32,514 nt of DNA from Tilletiaria anomala UBC 951 (lineage: Eukaryota > Basidiomycota > Exobasidiomycetes > Georgefischeriales > Tilletiariaceae): positions 1-32,514 of the forward strand of contig NW_013546875.1 in NCBI RefSeq assembly GCF_000711695.1. The letters are read 5' to 3'. Shown piece by piece: positions 19,823 through 29,250 of this stretch; position 1 is the stretch's first letter; each line of letters opens with the position of its first letter. Below the pieces are notes generated by a model. The model saw only the letters and a list, made by a program, of their open reading frames with translations. It did not search any database and was not told the DNA's origin. A program made the position numbers and the translations under genes.

Positions 19823-22054
19823 ATGTCCAACTCGACCGCGAGCTCAAGCTCGCAAGCCCTCGTGGCTACCTCTAGCACTGTCTCTGCTAGAACAGCGCTT
19901 GTACGCACTTCCACAAAGGAAGGGACGTCGAGCACTCCCCTCATACCGGTAGGGCCGCGACTTGAGCCTCACCCACCAGCTCCGCCACCACAACCGCTCC
20001 CCCCGAAAGCGACGCACAGTCACCGCGGCGCTCGCATACTCTCCGAAGAGTCGTACACATCTGCGTTGTCGAGCATCATCCAGCGCGACTTCTTCCCTGA
20101 TCTTGCACGCTTATGCGCCGAGAATGAATATCTCGACGCGCTTGACGATCCTGACGCAGACGAACAGCGCGTGCGCAGGGCGGTCAGGAGACTGGTCCGA
20201 CTAGAGGAGGGCCTCGGGGTTATACCGCCTACGCCGAGGCGAAACACTGCTTCATCTGTGAAACGAGCAAAGGGAAATGAAAGAGCAGAGGTGGACACTC
20301 CTTTTCTCTACACTGCGACGCGAGGATGGGACGAAGACGCTCAGACGCCGCGGATCGGTCGGCGTGCTGCAGAGAGCACACCAGGTGCTACACCCTTTGC
20401 CGGCAGCGGTGCATGTGGCGAGTGGGAATCTACACCGACGCATGTACCTGAATTCAGTGGAGGGAATGGAGGCATTGCGATGCCTGGCACCTCCGCGGTG
20501 TGGACGGGCCAAGAGGCTGCGGATCTCTACAACGAATCAGACGACGAAGAACCACTCGGCGGGGAGAGCATGTCGGCTGTCCCTCCATCGGAGATACATA
20601 CACATTCGCTCTCGAGCTTTGAGCGCAATTACACCTCTGTCGACAATGCTTCGTTTGGGTCCTTGCTCGCCAAGGTCAATGCGGAGCGCAGGCAAAAGTA
20701 CGCTTGGGCTTTTGTCGAGGAGAACAGAGCGCGGATTAAGTGGAACGAGGCAAGGGAGGAGGAGCATCGCACCGCGCAAACGGGCGCACGGCTCGCCATT
20801 GAGGAAGGCAGAGTGCCAGAAACAAAATTGGTTACTGGCGTTCAAGGAAAGCTCGCTATCGAAGGCGCGACTGCATCACCACCACAAGGAGACGGCACAG
20901 TCATAAAGCTCGAAGCAGAGCAGCCGCTTGACGATCGCCAACATCCAGCACCGAGCGCCGTCACCTCAAGCGGCCGCTCGCACACGAAGGCAGGTTGGAG
21001 CTTTACCGCACGAAACAGCTTCATGTTCCCACCTGACGCGGACCGATCGACGCTTGTGCACCGCAGCTCTTCGCTTGAGCACGCACCTGCCGGGACAGGG
21101 ACAAGGACAAGAGGAGCCTACGCATCGGGGTTTGGCGGCGATCAGTCCGAACTAGGGCGAGTGAAGCCCAGTATCAACCTCGTCAACCTTCGCTTGCCTC
21201 AAGCGACGAGCGGCTGCTTCGGGGACGAAATTGCGTCATCCAGCGCTGGGGGCCAGACGCCACGCTTGTCCGTACTGAATGCAGCCATCGAAGGGCAGCG
21301 GCAGTCAAGTAGCAGCAGCAGCTTTTCCGCCTCCAGCGCTCTCGGTGGCGGTGGCAGCGGCAGCGCAGACGACGGAGGGCACGCAGCAGCATGTCGGCTG
21401 ACGGTCAACGGGCATAGATTCGTCAGCCCGCTACCCAGTCCGCGACCGGGAGATTTTGGCGCCGAGCGCATGCGGCAGCTCATGACGTGGGGCACTATTG
21501 TGCGCACGCCAGTAGTCCTGCGCGAGGGACGCAGTGATGCGGGTGTAGGTGCGGGTGAAGCGGGACGGAGCCACACGCCGCGCGACGGCGGCGTGGGAGG
21601 GTTCGCCATGCCGCCGACGCCGCGACGCGAGGAGCTCGCGCGCCAGCTCGCTGCTGTGCGTGGTGCGGCTTCTTCGCCATTAACATTAGCATCAGCCGCC
21701 TCTGCCGCCGGGAAGCGCGCCGAGCGTACCTCAGGACACGGCAAGGCATCAGCAACAGCCGCAGGCCTCAGCCCCGCGGCGCAGCGGCTGTTGGAGCGTA
21801 CAGCGGCGGCAGGCGTGACACCGCGTCGCACGTCGCAGCCGATGGGCTTGCGGAGCGACCTGGGCACGCGCTTGATCGGCAGGAAGAGGGTCGGCCACGG
21901 GCAAGGGCAAAGGCAAAGGCACAGTGTGACAGGGAGCTCCCGGCCGGACGAGGGTGAGGATGAGGACGACCAGCTCGCGAGGCTGAAACGCCGTCGTTGG
22001 ACGCCAACGCCTAGCCCTAGTCCGGCACCGTCGCGTGGTCCTGCGCAGGTCTGA
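19823..22054 (+). CDS. ESS2: Ess2/DGCR14 (Bis1) spliceosome-associated nuclear protein
   Basis: Single exon, 743 aa from the ATG at 19823 (A at -3). The family is defined by short conserved blocks, all seen in order: ESYTSALSSIIQRDFFPDL (about 75-93) followed by ENEYLDALDD; the block SLSSFERNYTSVDNASF (about 262-278) followed by RRQKYAWAF; WSFTARNSFMFPPDAD (about 390-405); LMTWGTIVRTPV (about 553-564); and LSPAAQRLLERT (about 650-661). Human DGCR14 co-purifies with the late (C) spliceosome, and fission yeast Bis1 is its counterpart. Between blocks the protein is Ser/Gly/Ala-rich. A GQGQRQRH stretch and a basic KRRRW segment mark the C-terminus. The same frame is open upstream to 19100, but the earlier ATGs add unrelated sequence. 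Confidence 0.85.
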   Translation: MSNSTASSSSQALVATSSTVSARTALVRTSTKEGTSSTPLIPVGPRLEPHPPAPPPQPLPPKATHSHRGARILSEESYTSALSSIIQRDFFPDLARLCAENEYLDALDDPDADEQRVRRAVRRLVRLEEGLGVIPPTPRRNTASSVKRAKGNERAEVDTPFLYTATRGWDEDAQTPRIGRRAAESTPGATPFAGSGACGEWESTPTHVPEFSGGNGGIAMPGTSAVWTGQEAADLYNESDDEEPLGGESMSAVPPSEIHTHSLSSFERNYTSVDNASFGSLLAKVNAERRQKYAWAFVEENRARIKWNEAREEEHRTAQTGARLAIEEGRVPETKLVTGVQGKLAIEGATASPPQGDGTVIKLEAEQPLDDRQHPAPSAVTSSGRSHTKAGWSFTARNSFMFPPDADRSTLVHRSSSLEHAPAGTGTRTRGAYASGFGGDQSELGRVKPSINLVNLRLPQATSGCFGDEIASSSAGGQTPRLSVLNAAIEGQRQSSSSSSFSASSALGGGGSGSADDGGHAAACRLTVNGHRFVSPLPSPRPGDFGAERMRQLMTWGTIVRTPVVLREGRSDAGVGAGEAGRSHTPRDGGVGGFAMPPTPRREELARQLAAVRGAASSPLTLASAASAAGKRAERTSGHGKASATAAGLSPAAQRLLERTAAAGVTPRRTSQPMGLRSDLGTRLIGRKRVGHGQGQRQRHSVTGSSRPDEGEDEDDQLARLKRRRWTPTPSPSPAPSRGPAQV

Positions 22055-22495
22055 CGCTGTGGCACCGGTGTTTGGAGTCCCATCCGCTTTTCCCTTGTAG
22101 CATTTGAACACGACAGCAGCATCCTCCGAGAGTAGAAGTCATTTTTCTTTGATGCTCTGCGCATCTCGCACAAGCGCATCGCTGGTCACGCGGTCACGGG
22201 TGGGCTCTTTTTGTGGCACGGCTGTCTCCACATATACCCCTCGGATCCGAATACCCATGCAAGAATGGTTTTCGCCATTGGGGTCTCGAGCGACTTGCTG
22301 TCTGGAAGCGAAGACCGTACGAAAGTTGGCATTTGAGGCACATCTATTAGGGTTACAGCAATATGTGGAGAAGCCCGGGGGGAGCCAATGAGTGCAAAAA
22401 TGGTCGGACACAATGGCGCAATGCTGAATGACGTCATCGTAATCTGCCAGTGGGGCTGCACGCATTCGTGAACGTCCTTGCAGACTCAGTAGCAG
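22055..22495. other. Intergenic sequence downstream of ESS2
   Basis: About 440 bp with short open frames only (e.g. minus strand 22139-22465). No recognisable gene. It may contain more of the adjacent decayed element, but I cannot show that. Confidence 0.4.
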
Positions 22496-23970
22496 TCAGC
22501 AGGACCTCAACAGGACCTTGTGTTCAATTTCACGCGACGGCCGACTTGAGATCGCATGGCCCATTGCTTCTTTTGGGGATTGGGTGGAAGTTGGGTTGGC
22601 TGCTGGCTGGTGAGTGGCCTGTGCAGCGAGCGAAACGGATGAGACCCGAGCAAGCCAGCAGCAAAGGCAAGTGGTGGACCAGCCGAGTGCGGTACCGAGG
22701 TGGTGCGAAGAAACAGACTCTGTGGAGCCGGATTCTACGATAGCTGTGACCGGGCGAGCTTGGATCAGGCAAGGGAGAAGGGAAACGTCAGCGACTGGCG
22801 ATAGATGGAGGGCGAAGGGGTGTGAGCGCAACGGTGAAGGGGACGAGGCCTGCTGGGAAAGTATCACGCGGTCCGTCTACGAGCTGGTTTTGCGCTTCCT
22901 CGTGTCATGGGCTTGCTGACCCTGGTTAGCGCCACTGTTGAAGCATGTACAGGACACTCGGCCCGCCCGACATAAAGCGGCTGTGAACGGCCGTGCGGAA
23001 CGAGAGTTCGCAACGCCGAGGCTAAATCGTGGACCGTGGCGGGAGTGGCCGGGAGCAGAGCGGTTTGGGGTGCGGGGAGCGCGCTGCAGCAGGCGAAGGC
23101 GACCTGGTCGATGTCTGACAAGTAGCAATCATCTCGGCCCAGTAAGTCTGGGATATCGCCGGGAGTGACGGTGGTATACCGGTTGCCACTCGCCACTTCC
23201 TGGTGGAGGCGGGCAACCGCGCTGGCATGGTAATCGGCTACTTCGGGTAGGGTGAGGATCTGGTCAACCGAATCGGAGGAGCGTAAAATCTTCCAGACCT
23301 TTCGAGCCTGTCAGCTTCGGGCCGAGGACGTAGAACAAGAGATGATCGTAGACCCGCACGATGATACGATGGGCGATGACCACTTCCTTGAGCCATTTGC
23401 GCAGGTAAAAGGGGTCATGGTCGTACTCCTGGATCATCTTGTCAGCTAGAGCCATGATGCCACTGTTCGAGCACGATGTTGCCAGGGTGTACGGTCTCCC
23501 CTCGGATCACTCGTCGCCGGAGCCTGTGCTGTGGTCACGCTGTGGAGAAGGTTCAGTAGCAGAGCGGGGTCGGCTCTTTGGAGGCACGTTGATGAAAGTC
23601 TTCCGTTGATGGACGGTTCACGAATAATAGAGAGACTTTAATACATTTTGTTGCGTCCATCGGCGTTCACAGTAGTCCAATCCCAAGCTGTCCAGGGCAC
23701 TCTACAAATGCAGGGATAATGGCTAGATTCATAAAAGCATGAGTTGCGTACAGGTGCAAATAGCGTAGTCGAACATGAGCGATGAGAGGGGAGAGAGACT
23801 GAGGCGCGCAGCGTCGCCGACCTGCCACTTCATTTCGAGCGGCAGCAGCAGCTGTCGCGCTCTCCCTGTTTGGCGAAGGTCATGGTGGCAAGCTGGCGGT
23901 CAACGGCGCCGTGACAAGAACCTCCTCCGCGCGGAAGGCCCCTTCTTCATTGTCAAGCAGATGTGTAACA
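22496..23970 (-). mobile_element. Broken LTR retrotransposon fragment (probably Ty3/gypsy-like), fossil
   Basis: Read on the minus strand, this tract looks like the 5' part of an LTR retroelement. The likely 5' LTR is about 23590-23970: it begins TGTTACAC, ends in CA, has a TATA-like CTTTTATGA near 23727-23735, and a downstream ATTAAAGTCTCTCTATTATTC segment typical of the R/U5 part. A leader and a gag-like coding tract follow (about 22870-23470), then a stretch near 22700-22770 resembling the active-site region of a retroviral-type aspartic protease. No reverse transcriptase, RNase H or integrase is seen, and I found no 3' LTR. The element is clearly broken, in several places, and fairly old. 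The boundaries and the family name are inference from short similarities. Confidence 0.5.
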
Positions 23971-24083
23971 CTGGGTACACGCTCTGGTCGATGGGCATGG
24001 AGGGAGCTCTTGATTCGGATTACACGGACTTTCCACTGGCTACAGCCTTTTACCTAGCAAAGGTCACGTTTAGCGGACAAAAA

Positions 24084-24088
24084 AGGGG
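24084..24088 (+). promoter_or_regulatory. STRE-like stress response element (AGGGG)
   Basis: AGGGG about 435 bp before the LEA-like start codon. This is the core bound by Msn2/4-type zinc finger activators in other fungi. The motif is short, so chance occurrence is possible. Confidence 0.35.
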
Positions 24089-24105
24089 ATTGTGACGCAC
24101 GGAGA

Positions 24106-24115
24106 GTCACGTGAC
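24106..24115. promoter_or_regulatory. Palindromic bHLH site GTCACGTGAC
   Basis: A perfect 10-bp palindrome around the E-box CACGTG, the classic site of Cbf1/USF-type bHLH factors. It lies 18 bp after the STRE-like motif and about 400 bp upstream of the LEA-like gene. Confidence 0.5.
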
Positions 24116-24405
24116 CATCTAAGGGCCTCGCTCTCTTATCACTCGGGGTGGACTATGTAATATGCACACGCGTATGCTGCTCAGACGTGTATGCATCTAG
24201 CCATTATCCCTGCCGTTGTAGGGTGCCACTGCACCTCTGCGCATTGGTTTGCCGTCAGTGCCGACGGCCGAAACAGGAGGATGAGAGGAAGCTGTGTGCT
24301 GCGGACGATGAGATCTGAAGGGATCTATCTGTGGATTGGGATGGCAGCGCCGTGGCTCGAGCGTGAAAGTTTCAAGATTAGAGGGTGGATAGATAATACG
24401 GAGGA

Positions 24406-24411
24406 TATATA
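24406..24411 (+). promoter_or_regulatory. TATA box of the LEA-like gene
   Basis: TATATA in the context GAGGATATATAGAGC, 111 bp upstream of the ATG. It is followed by a C/T-rich leader, a normal arrangement for a strongly regulated fungal gene. Confidence 0.7.
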
Positions 24412-24521
24412 GAGCAGCAGCAACGAATCTATTCTTTCCCTTCGGCTACTCCCTGCATCTATCATACTCGTCAGCACCCCACAACACACAGTCTGACAGA
24501 TTCGTTTACTCACAGACAAAT

Positions 24522-25292
24522 ATGTCCAACACAGCACAAAACGTTGCCGACGCGGCCAAGGACAACGCCAACAAGGCCTCGGACCTCCCCTCACAGGTGC
24601 ACAAGGATGCCAACTCGCTCGTCGAGCAGGCCACCCACCTTGTTGGCGACACGCTCACTTACGCCAAGGACACCGTCAGCTCTGCCCTCGGACACGGCAA
24701 GAGCCGCGCAAAGGACGCACAGAAACAGGCGGGCCATGCCGCTGACGAGGCCAGCGACATTGCCAACAAGGCCAGCAAGGAGGTGAGCGACTGTCTATTG
24801 GGGTTCCTGATGCTGGTCGGTCGACCGGCCTCTTCTGACTGTCACACTGGGATTCTCGCCTTTCCTTTTCTGCATCTCCAGGGCCAGCAATCCGCCGAGC
24901 AGGCGCAAAAGACGCTATCTGACCTGGTCAACCAGTCGCGGCAGCTCGCCGACGACGCGCTCAGCAAGGTGAACGAGTACGTCAAGCCGCAGCAGACAGT
25001 GGAGAATGCGCAGCAGCAGGCGTCCGGTATCGTGAACCAGGCGCGCGGGCTCGCTGCCAGCGCAATCGAGACCGCACAGTCGTACATTCAAATCGGCGAG
25101 CAGAAGGTCTCGCAGCTCGCCGACTCGGCCAAGGACGCCGCGGGCAGCGCGCAGCGGCAGGCCAGCAGTAGCGTAGAGCAGGCGCAGAAGCAGGCCACCA
25201 GCGCCGCGCAGAAGACGCAGGACGCCGCTAGCGACCTCGCCGGCCAGGCGCAGCAGGCTGGCGAGGATGTGCAAAAGAAGCTCAAGGCGTGA
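24522..25292 (+). CDS. LEA-like amphipathic-helix protein, probably stress-related
   Basis: Exons 24522-24782 and 24882-25292, giving 223 aa. The protein is nearly all Ala, Gln, Ser, Lys, Asp and Glu, with no Cys or Trp. It consists of degenerate 11-residue-like helical repeats (e.g. VADAAKDNANKASD, VEQAQKQATSAAQKTQDAAS). This is the composition of group 3 LEA proteins and other lipid- or membrane-binding amphipathic helices. There is no signal peptide or membrane segment, so it is probably cytosolic. The intron (99 nt, GTGAGC to CTCCAG) is 3n long and without stop, so retention would insert 33 hydrophobic residues. The upstream TATA, STRE-like and E-box motifs fit inducible expression. A desiccation or osmotic-stress role is inferred from composition alone. 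Confidence 0.75.
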   Translation: MSNTAQNVADAAKDNANKASDLPSQVHKDANSLVEQATHLVGDTLTYAKDTVSSALGHGKSRAKDAQKQAGHAADEASDIANKASKEVSDCLLGFLMLVGRPASSDCHTGILAFPFLHLQGQQSAEQAQKTLSDLVNQSRQLADDALSKVNEYVKPQQTVENAQQQASGIVNQARGLAASAIETAQSYIQIGEQKVSQLADSAKDAAGSAQRQASSSVEQAQKQATSAAQKTQDAASDLAGQAQQAGEDVQKKLKA

Positions 25293-25552
25293 AGACGCTA
25301 CGGATCGCATGCTCGCCCATACTCCCCTTGTAAGAAGATGCACGTCGTAACATCCACTCTGTAACTACCTTGCTTGGCTTCTATGCTGCAAAAACGATAC
25401 CTCCACGCAATTACAACGCAAAAGGTGACATCTCGTTTGGTTCTGGTCGCGTGCTGATGCTCTGCCGAGTTGCGTGTGAGCTATGCTACATCGCCCTTCT
25501 TCGCTCCTTCGCTGCCCGGTGGTTGTTGAGCTTTGCGGTCCGCTTCTTGACT

Positions 25553-28355
25553 CTAGATCTGGCTCTCGCTTTGGCGGCTCGCTCGCAGTGCGAGGCCGGC
25601 CCGTGCGATGCGCCCGTCGATCAAGTCGAACAAGAAGCGCACGATGTCGCGACGTTTCGCACGCCCCGCTTGCGGCTGTTGCTGCTGCCTGCGGGAGCGT
25701 TGTCCTCTTCCGGCGGCTGGGGCTGCTGTCCACGGCGTGTGCTTGTGCCACGCCACGAGACGACGTTGGATGATAAGCTGGTTCGAGAGGTGCAGTTGGA
25801 CTGCCCTGTCTAGTGCTTGCCTGAGCGTTTTCACGCTCGCATCTCCGCCGTCATCCGCTGCTGGGTTAGAGCTCGGGTTCGACATGCCGAGCAAGCGCTT
25901 GAGACGCCTGAGATGCATGCCTGACCGCTTGCTAAGGCGCGCCAATGCCGGGTCGGGTCGCAGACCCGCAGCGAGCGCGTCCGCGAGGAACCCTTGCGCG
26001 CGCAGGTGGTCGCGGTCGGCAACAAGGTCGGTGAAGTGTGTCGTGGCAACGTGCACGTTGGTCAGTTGCTCGCGCCGCGTCGACGACGCTGCAGAGACCG
26101 GACGCGACATGGTTGGTGAAGACGATGGGCCTTCCGAGCGAGGAGGATCGACGGGCTCAGAGAGAAACGAGACGACGGGCGACTGTGCGATCGACGGCAT
26201 CTGTATCACGTCCGTGTCCTTCAAAAAAGCGCGATCGCCCCGCCTCTGCCGTTCTCTCTGCTTGCGTGCGGCGTTGGCCGCCAGGATGTTCTCGACGATC
26301 ACTAGCGCCTCTCGCTCAGGCTTGGCATCGCGCAGCTCCTGCAACTCCCTCCGCAGACCCGTCTCGTCATCCAGACGCGCATAGCTCGCAATGAGCGCCG
26401 CGTGGATGCGCACATCCGGACGTAGGCCGAGCGTTTGTTTCGCTTCCGCTTTGACGCGCTGCGCATCTTCCATGCGCCCATCCAGCGCGAGAGCCTCGAT
26501 GAACGGCGCAATGTGGGAGAGTGTGGGTGTGAGCCCGCGTGACATCATGTGTTGCAGCATCCGCTCCGCCGTGTCGTAGTCCCGGTCGACGAGCGTCAAG
26601 CGCCTGATGCGCGTCGTATACATGGCCGACGTGTACGCGATCGGCGAGTCGGTACTGGCTGCGGCCCTGGTGGTTGTTCGGGCGGACAGTTTGGGCTTGA
26701 TCAGTCGAGAAGACGGCTCAGCGGAAAGTGAAGAGCAGAGCCTCGTCGAAGCGTCTGCGATTGGCACCGCTGCCGTTTCCTGCATCCATTGCAGACCTTC
26801 TTTGATGTCCAGATCGTGATACTGCTCTTCCTCATCCAGGATCACTTCGCTTTCCTCAGACGCTTCCAACGGCTCTTCCCCTAGATCTGAACACTGCTCC
26901 TGCTCCTGGACTTCTTCATTTTCGTACTGTTGCCCTGTCTCATCGTCGTGCACCGCCCGCCGCGTCGCCTGCATTGCCTCGCCGCGGCCTGAGCGCGCAC
27001 TTTTCCACCTTTCGAGTGCATCGCGGTGGTCGGTGCGATACTTGCAGAGAACGCGCAGGATGCGCATGCGTTGCCGACTCTGCGCGCGGCTGAGACTCTT
27101 AGAGTCAGTCCCGTCTGCCGCCGGTTTGGAAAAAGCGAGCATGCGTCTGATCGCCTTGAGCGTGCGGGCATCGCCGTATCCGGCCGGGTCGGCTGGATCG
27201 AAAGAGAGCCCGAGAAGCACAGGCAGCACGATACCGCTGGGTAGGTCCATACCGGACGCATAAAGCTTCGTCAGGATGTCTCGTAGAGCATTTATGTCGC
27301 CTCTTCGCACGCTGTTGGCGATGTCTTCTCGCGCTTGTGCAATTGCAGCTGTAGAGATGGAATACGGTGCAAGCATACGCCCGATCAGCGCTCCCCACTT
27401 GTGCCTCCTGGGTTCATGCAGGCGAGCTTCCTCTTCGTCTTCCTCGACAAGCGCCTGCGACCGCGTGGGGGGTAGCATCGCTAAGTCTTGCTCCATTGCA
27501 CGGAACCACGCCGCATGCACACCACCTGCCACGGTATCTTGCAGCGCGTAGTTAACAAGCACGCGCGCATCTTCGAGGTGCCTCTTCAACATGGCAAATT
27601 GCACCACGCTGCGTAATTCCACAAGCTTAGGCCGCATCTGGTGCTTTTCGAAGCTGGCGAGAACATGCTGTAGTCTGCCATTTCGTGCTTCCTCTGGTGT
27701 TTGGACCATGATGTCGACGATTAGTGCGAGGCATACCGCTGCGGAGTTCAAGCGGGGATCCCAGTCAGAAGGCTTTCGCGCGAGCTCGTGAAGCAGAGAG
27801 TCGACCGTCTCTGCTGCCTCCGCTGCACCTAATGGCAACAGCGCGCTTCTGCTGTTGTCGATGGACGGTGACCCCCGTGCGACTGATTTCGCAAGCTGGT
27901 ACAAGGCAGAAGAGTTTCGCCCGGCAGACCGGGACTCTTTCACTCTCGCAAGAAGGCGATTGAGGATGGGGTCCTCGAAATGTTTGGTATTTCTGTCTCG
28001 GGTCTGTGAAGGAATGTCTGTAGGCTCTTCCGGGTTGCCCTTGCCTTTGCAATTGTACCAGTGCTGCCCTTGGCTGTCTAGTGTCGTTTTGGACCTCCAT
28101 GCTGCTGATGCTGCATTTCCGTCGTCTTTCAGGTCATGGACTCGGGCCTCTTCCGGCTCTCTTACACGAGCGACAGCCATATGCGACATTGGCGCCGATG
28201 AGTAGATGTAATATGTATATGCCCGATGTGGGAGACGGTCGAGCGTCACCCTGGAGGAAGAGGCGAAGGTGAATGGAGACTGTTCGGTGCAGAATTTCGG
28301 AGAGAGTCAGCCCAGCCCGACCTTGCAAGTCAAGTCGAAAGACGTACCAAGACAT
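25553..28355 (-). CDS. Pentatricopeptide-repeat-like protein, probably mitochondrial
   Basis: Most of the protein lies in one exon, 28250-25553. I place the start in an 8-nt first exon, 28355-28348 (ATG TCT TG), spliced GTACGT to CTCCAG over 97 nt, giving 901 aa and an N-terminus MSWVTLDRLPHRAYTY rich in Arg, Tyr and Ser. Without the intron, the first in-frame ATG is 28189. Paired-helix repeats are visible at about residues 550-660 (YDTAERMLQHMMSRGLTPTL, then IEALALDGRMEDAQRV, RPDVRIHAALIASYARL), with weaker ones near 200-270 and 320-370. This pattern fits PPR proteins, which bind organellar RNA for processing or translation. The specific target cannot be told. Acidic and basic low-complexity segments separate the repeats. 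The transcription factor gene lies divergently upstream. Confidence 0.75.
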
Positions 28356-29250
28356 GTCCCTTTCGCACAGAAGACTTCCTTCCTTTGTTTCTCGGTGCCA
28401 TATTACTGGAGAAGGCCGCCGGACAGAGGAAGGGGAGCACTTCCTGCTCGACAGCTGCTCGACTGTGACTTGGCCGGCCTAGGAGGCCACGCACCGCGCG
28501 TGCAGCGGTGGCAGGCACCGACATTGCCACGAGCCCTGGCGCCTCCTTGTCTGTGCAGTGCATAGGACATCACCTATGCAATTTTTGTTCGTGATGCGGG
28601 TAGCGTTGTTGGAATTTGGACCTTGCGCCCTCCCTTCACTTGTTCACAGAGCGGATCCGTCTAGGCTTTGCGTGGTTTCGGTCAGCGCCGCCTCCGACTT
28701 GGCCGTTTTCCAAGCGGAAGATAACACAACGCCTTTACAGCAGGAGGTGCAGCCGGAGTGCCGTACTGCTACAAGCGGGGACAAGCACGAACGAGTTCAA
28801 GGATATGCTTTGATGAGAAGCCCTACATGGAGAGATCTTTTGAGACAGGCGACGCGAGAAGTAAGTCAAGCACAAGTCACTCAGCCGGCCCAAGTCTCCA
28901 GTTCCGTGTTCCGAGGGTGATTTCTTTCCTTTTTTTCCACGATCAAACATTATGCGAAAGAAAGAAGTGCGGCCCCGCTGAACAATCGTCAGCTCCGCCC
29001 CGACTCCGCAGCCAACTATAATTAATACTCGAAACTCGGCCGATCCATGGAGACTGCACTGAACACCGAATGGAACAGGTCATACAACATGGAGAGTTGC
29101 CCATCTGACAATGATTTGTACGCCGTGCCCTGCGCTCGTATCGGTGCCTGTCTCGCAGGCACTAGCCAAGGTCGCTGAGGTTTCTCAAAAATAGATAGAC
29201 ACTCGCCGTCCGACAAAGGACGCCGCCCAGACAGCTCGGCGATAACCATC
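28356..29250. other. Divergent region between the PPR-like gene and the transcription factor
   Basis: 895 bp without a supported gene. It holds an inverted repeat (28559-28580), a T-rich tract near 28921-28940 and an AT-rich CTATAATTAATAC near 29016. Open frames on the plus strand (28558-28920) and minus strand (28330-28563) lack family similarity. It should contain both promoters. Confidence 0.5.
28559..28580. repeat. Inverted repeat TGCATAGG-6-CCTATGCA
   Basis: Two perfect 8-bp arms, 28559-28566 and 28573-28580, separated by ACATCA and followed by a short T run. It lies between the divergent PPR-like and transcription factor genes. It could be a binding site for a dimeric regulator or a hairpin. 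Confidence 0.6.

Larger units (their letters stand above)
23971..24521 (+). promoter_or_regulatory. Upstream region of the LEA-like gene
   Basis: 550 bp without a gene. It carries a STRE-type AGGGG (24084-24088), the palindrome GTCACGTGAC (24106-24115), a TATA box (24406-24411) and a pyrimidine-rich leader. Together these suggest an inducible Pol II promoter for the gene starting at 24522. Confidence 0.6.

Noticed and set aside
25608-26384. 258-aa plus-strand ORF
   Set aside because: Antisense to the PPR-like gene; Arg/Ser-rich shadow.
28330-28563. Possible mitochondrial targeting peptide on the minus strand
   Set aside because: Attractive as a presequence, but its phase does not fit the splice to the PPR exon. 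Kept only as an alternative.
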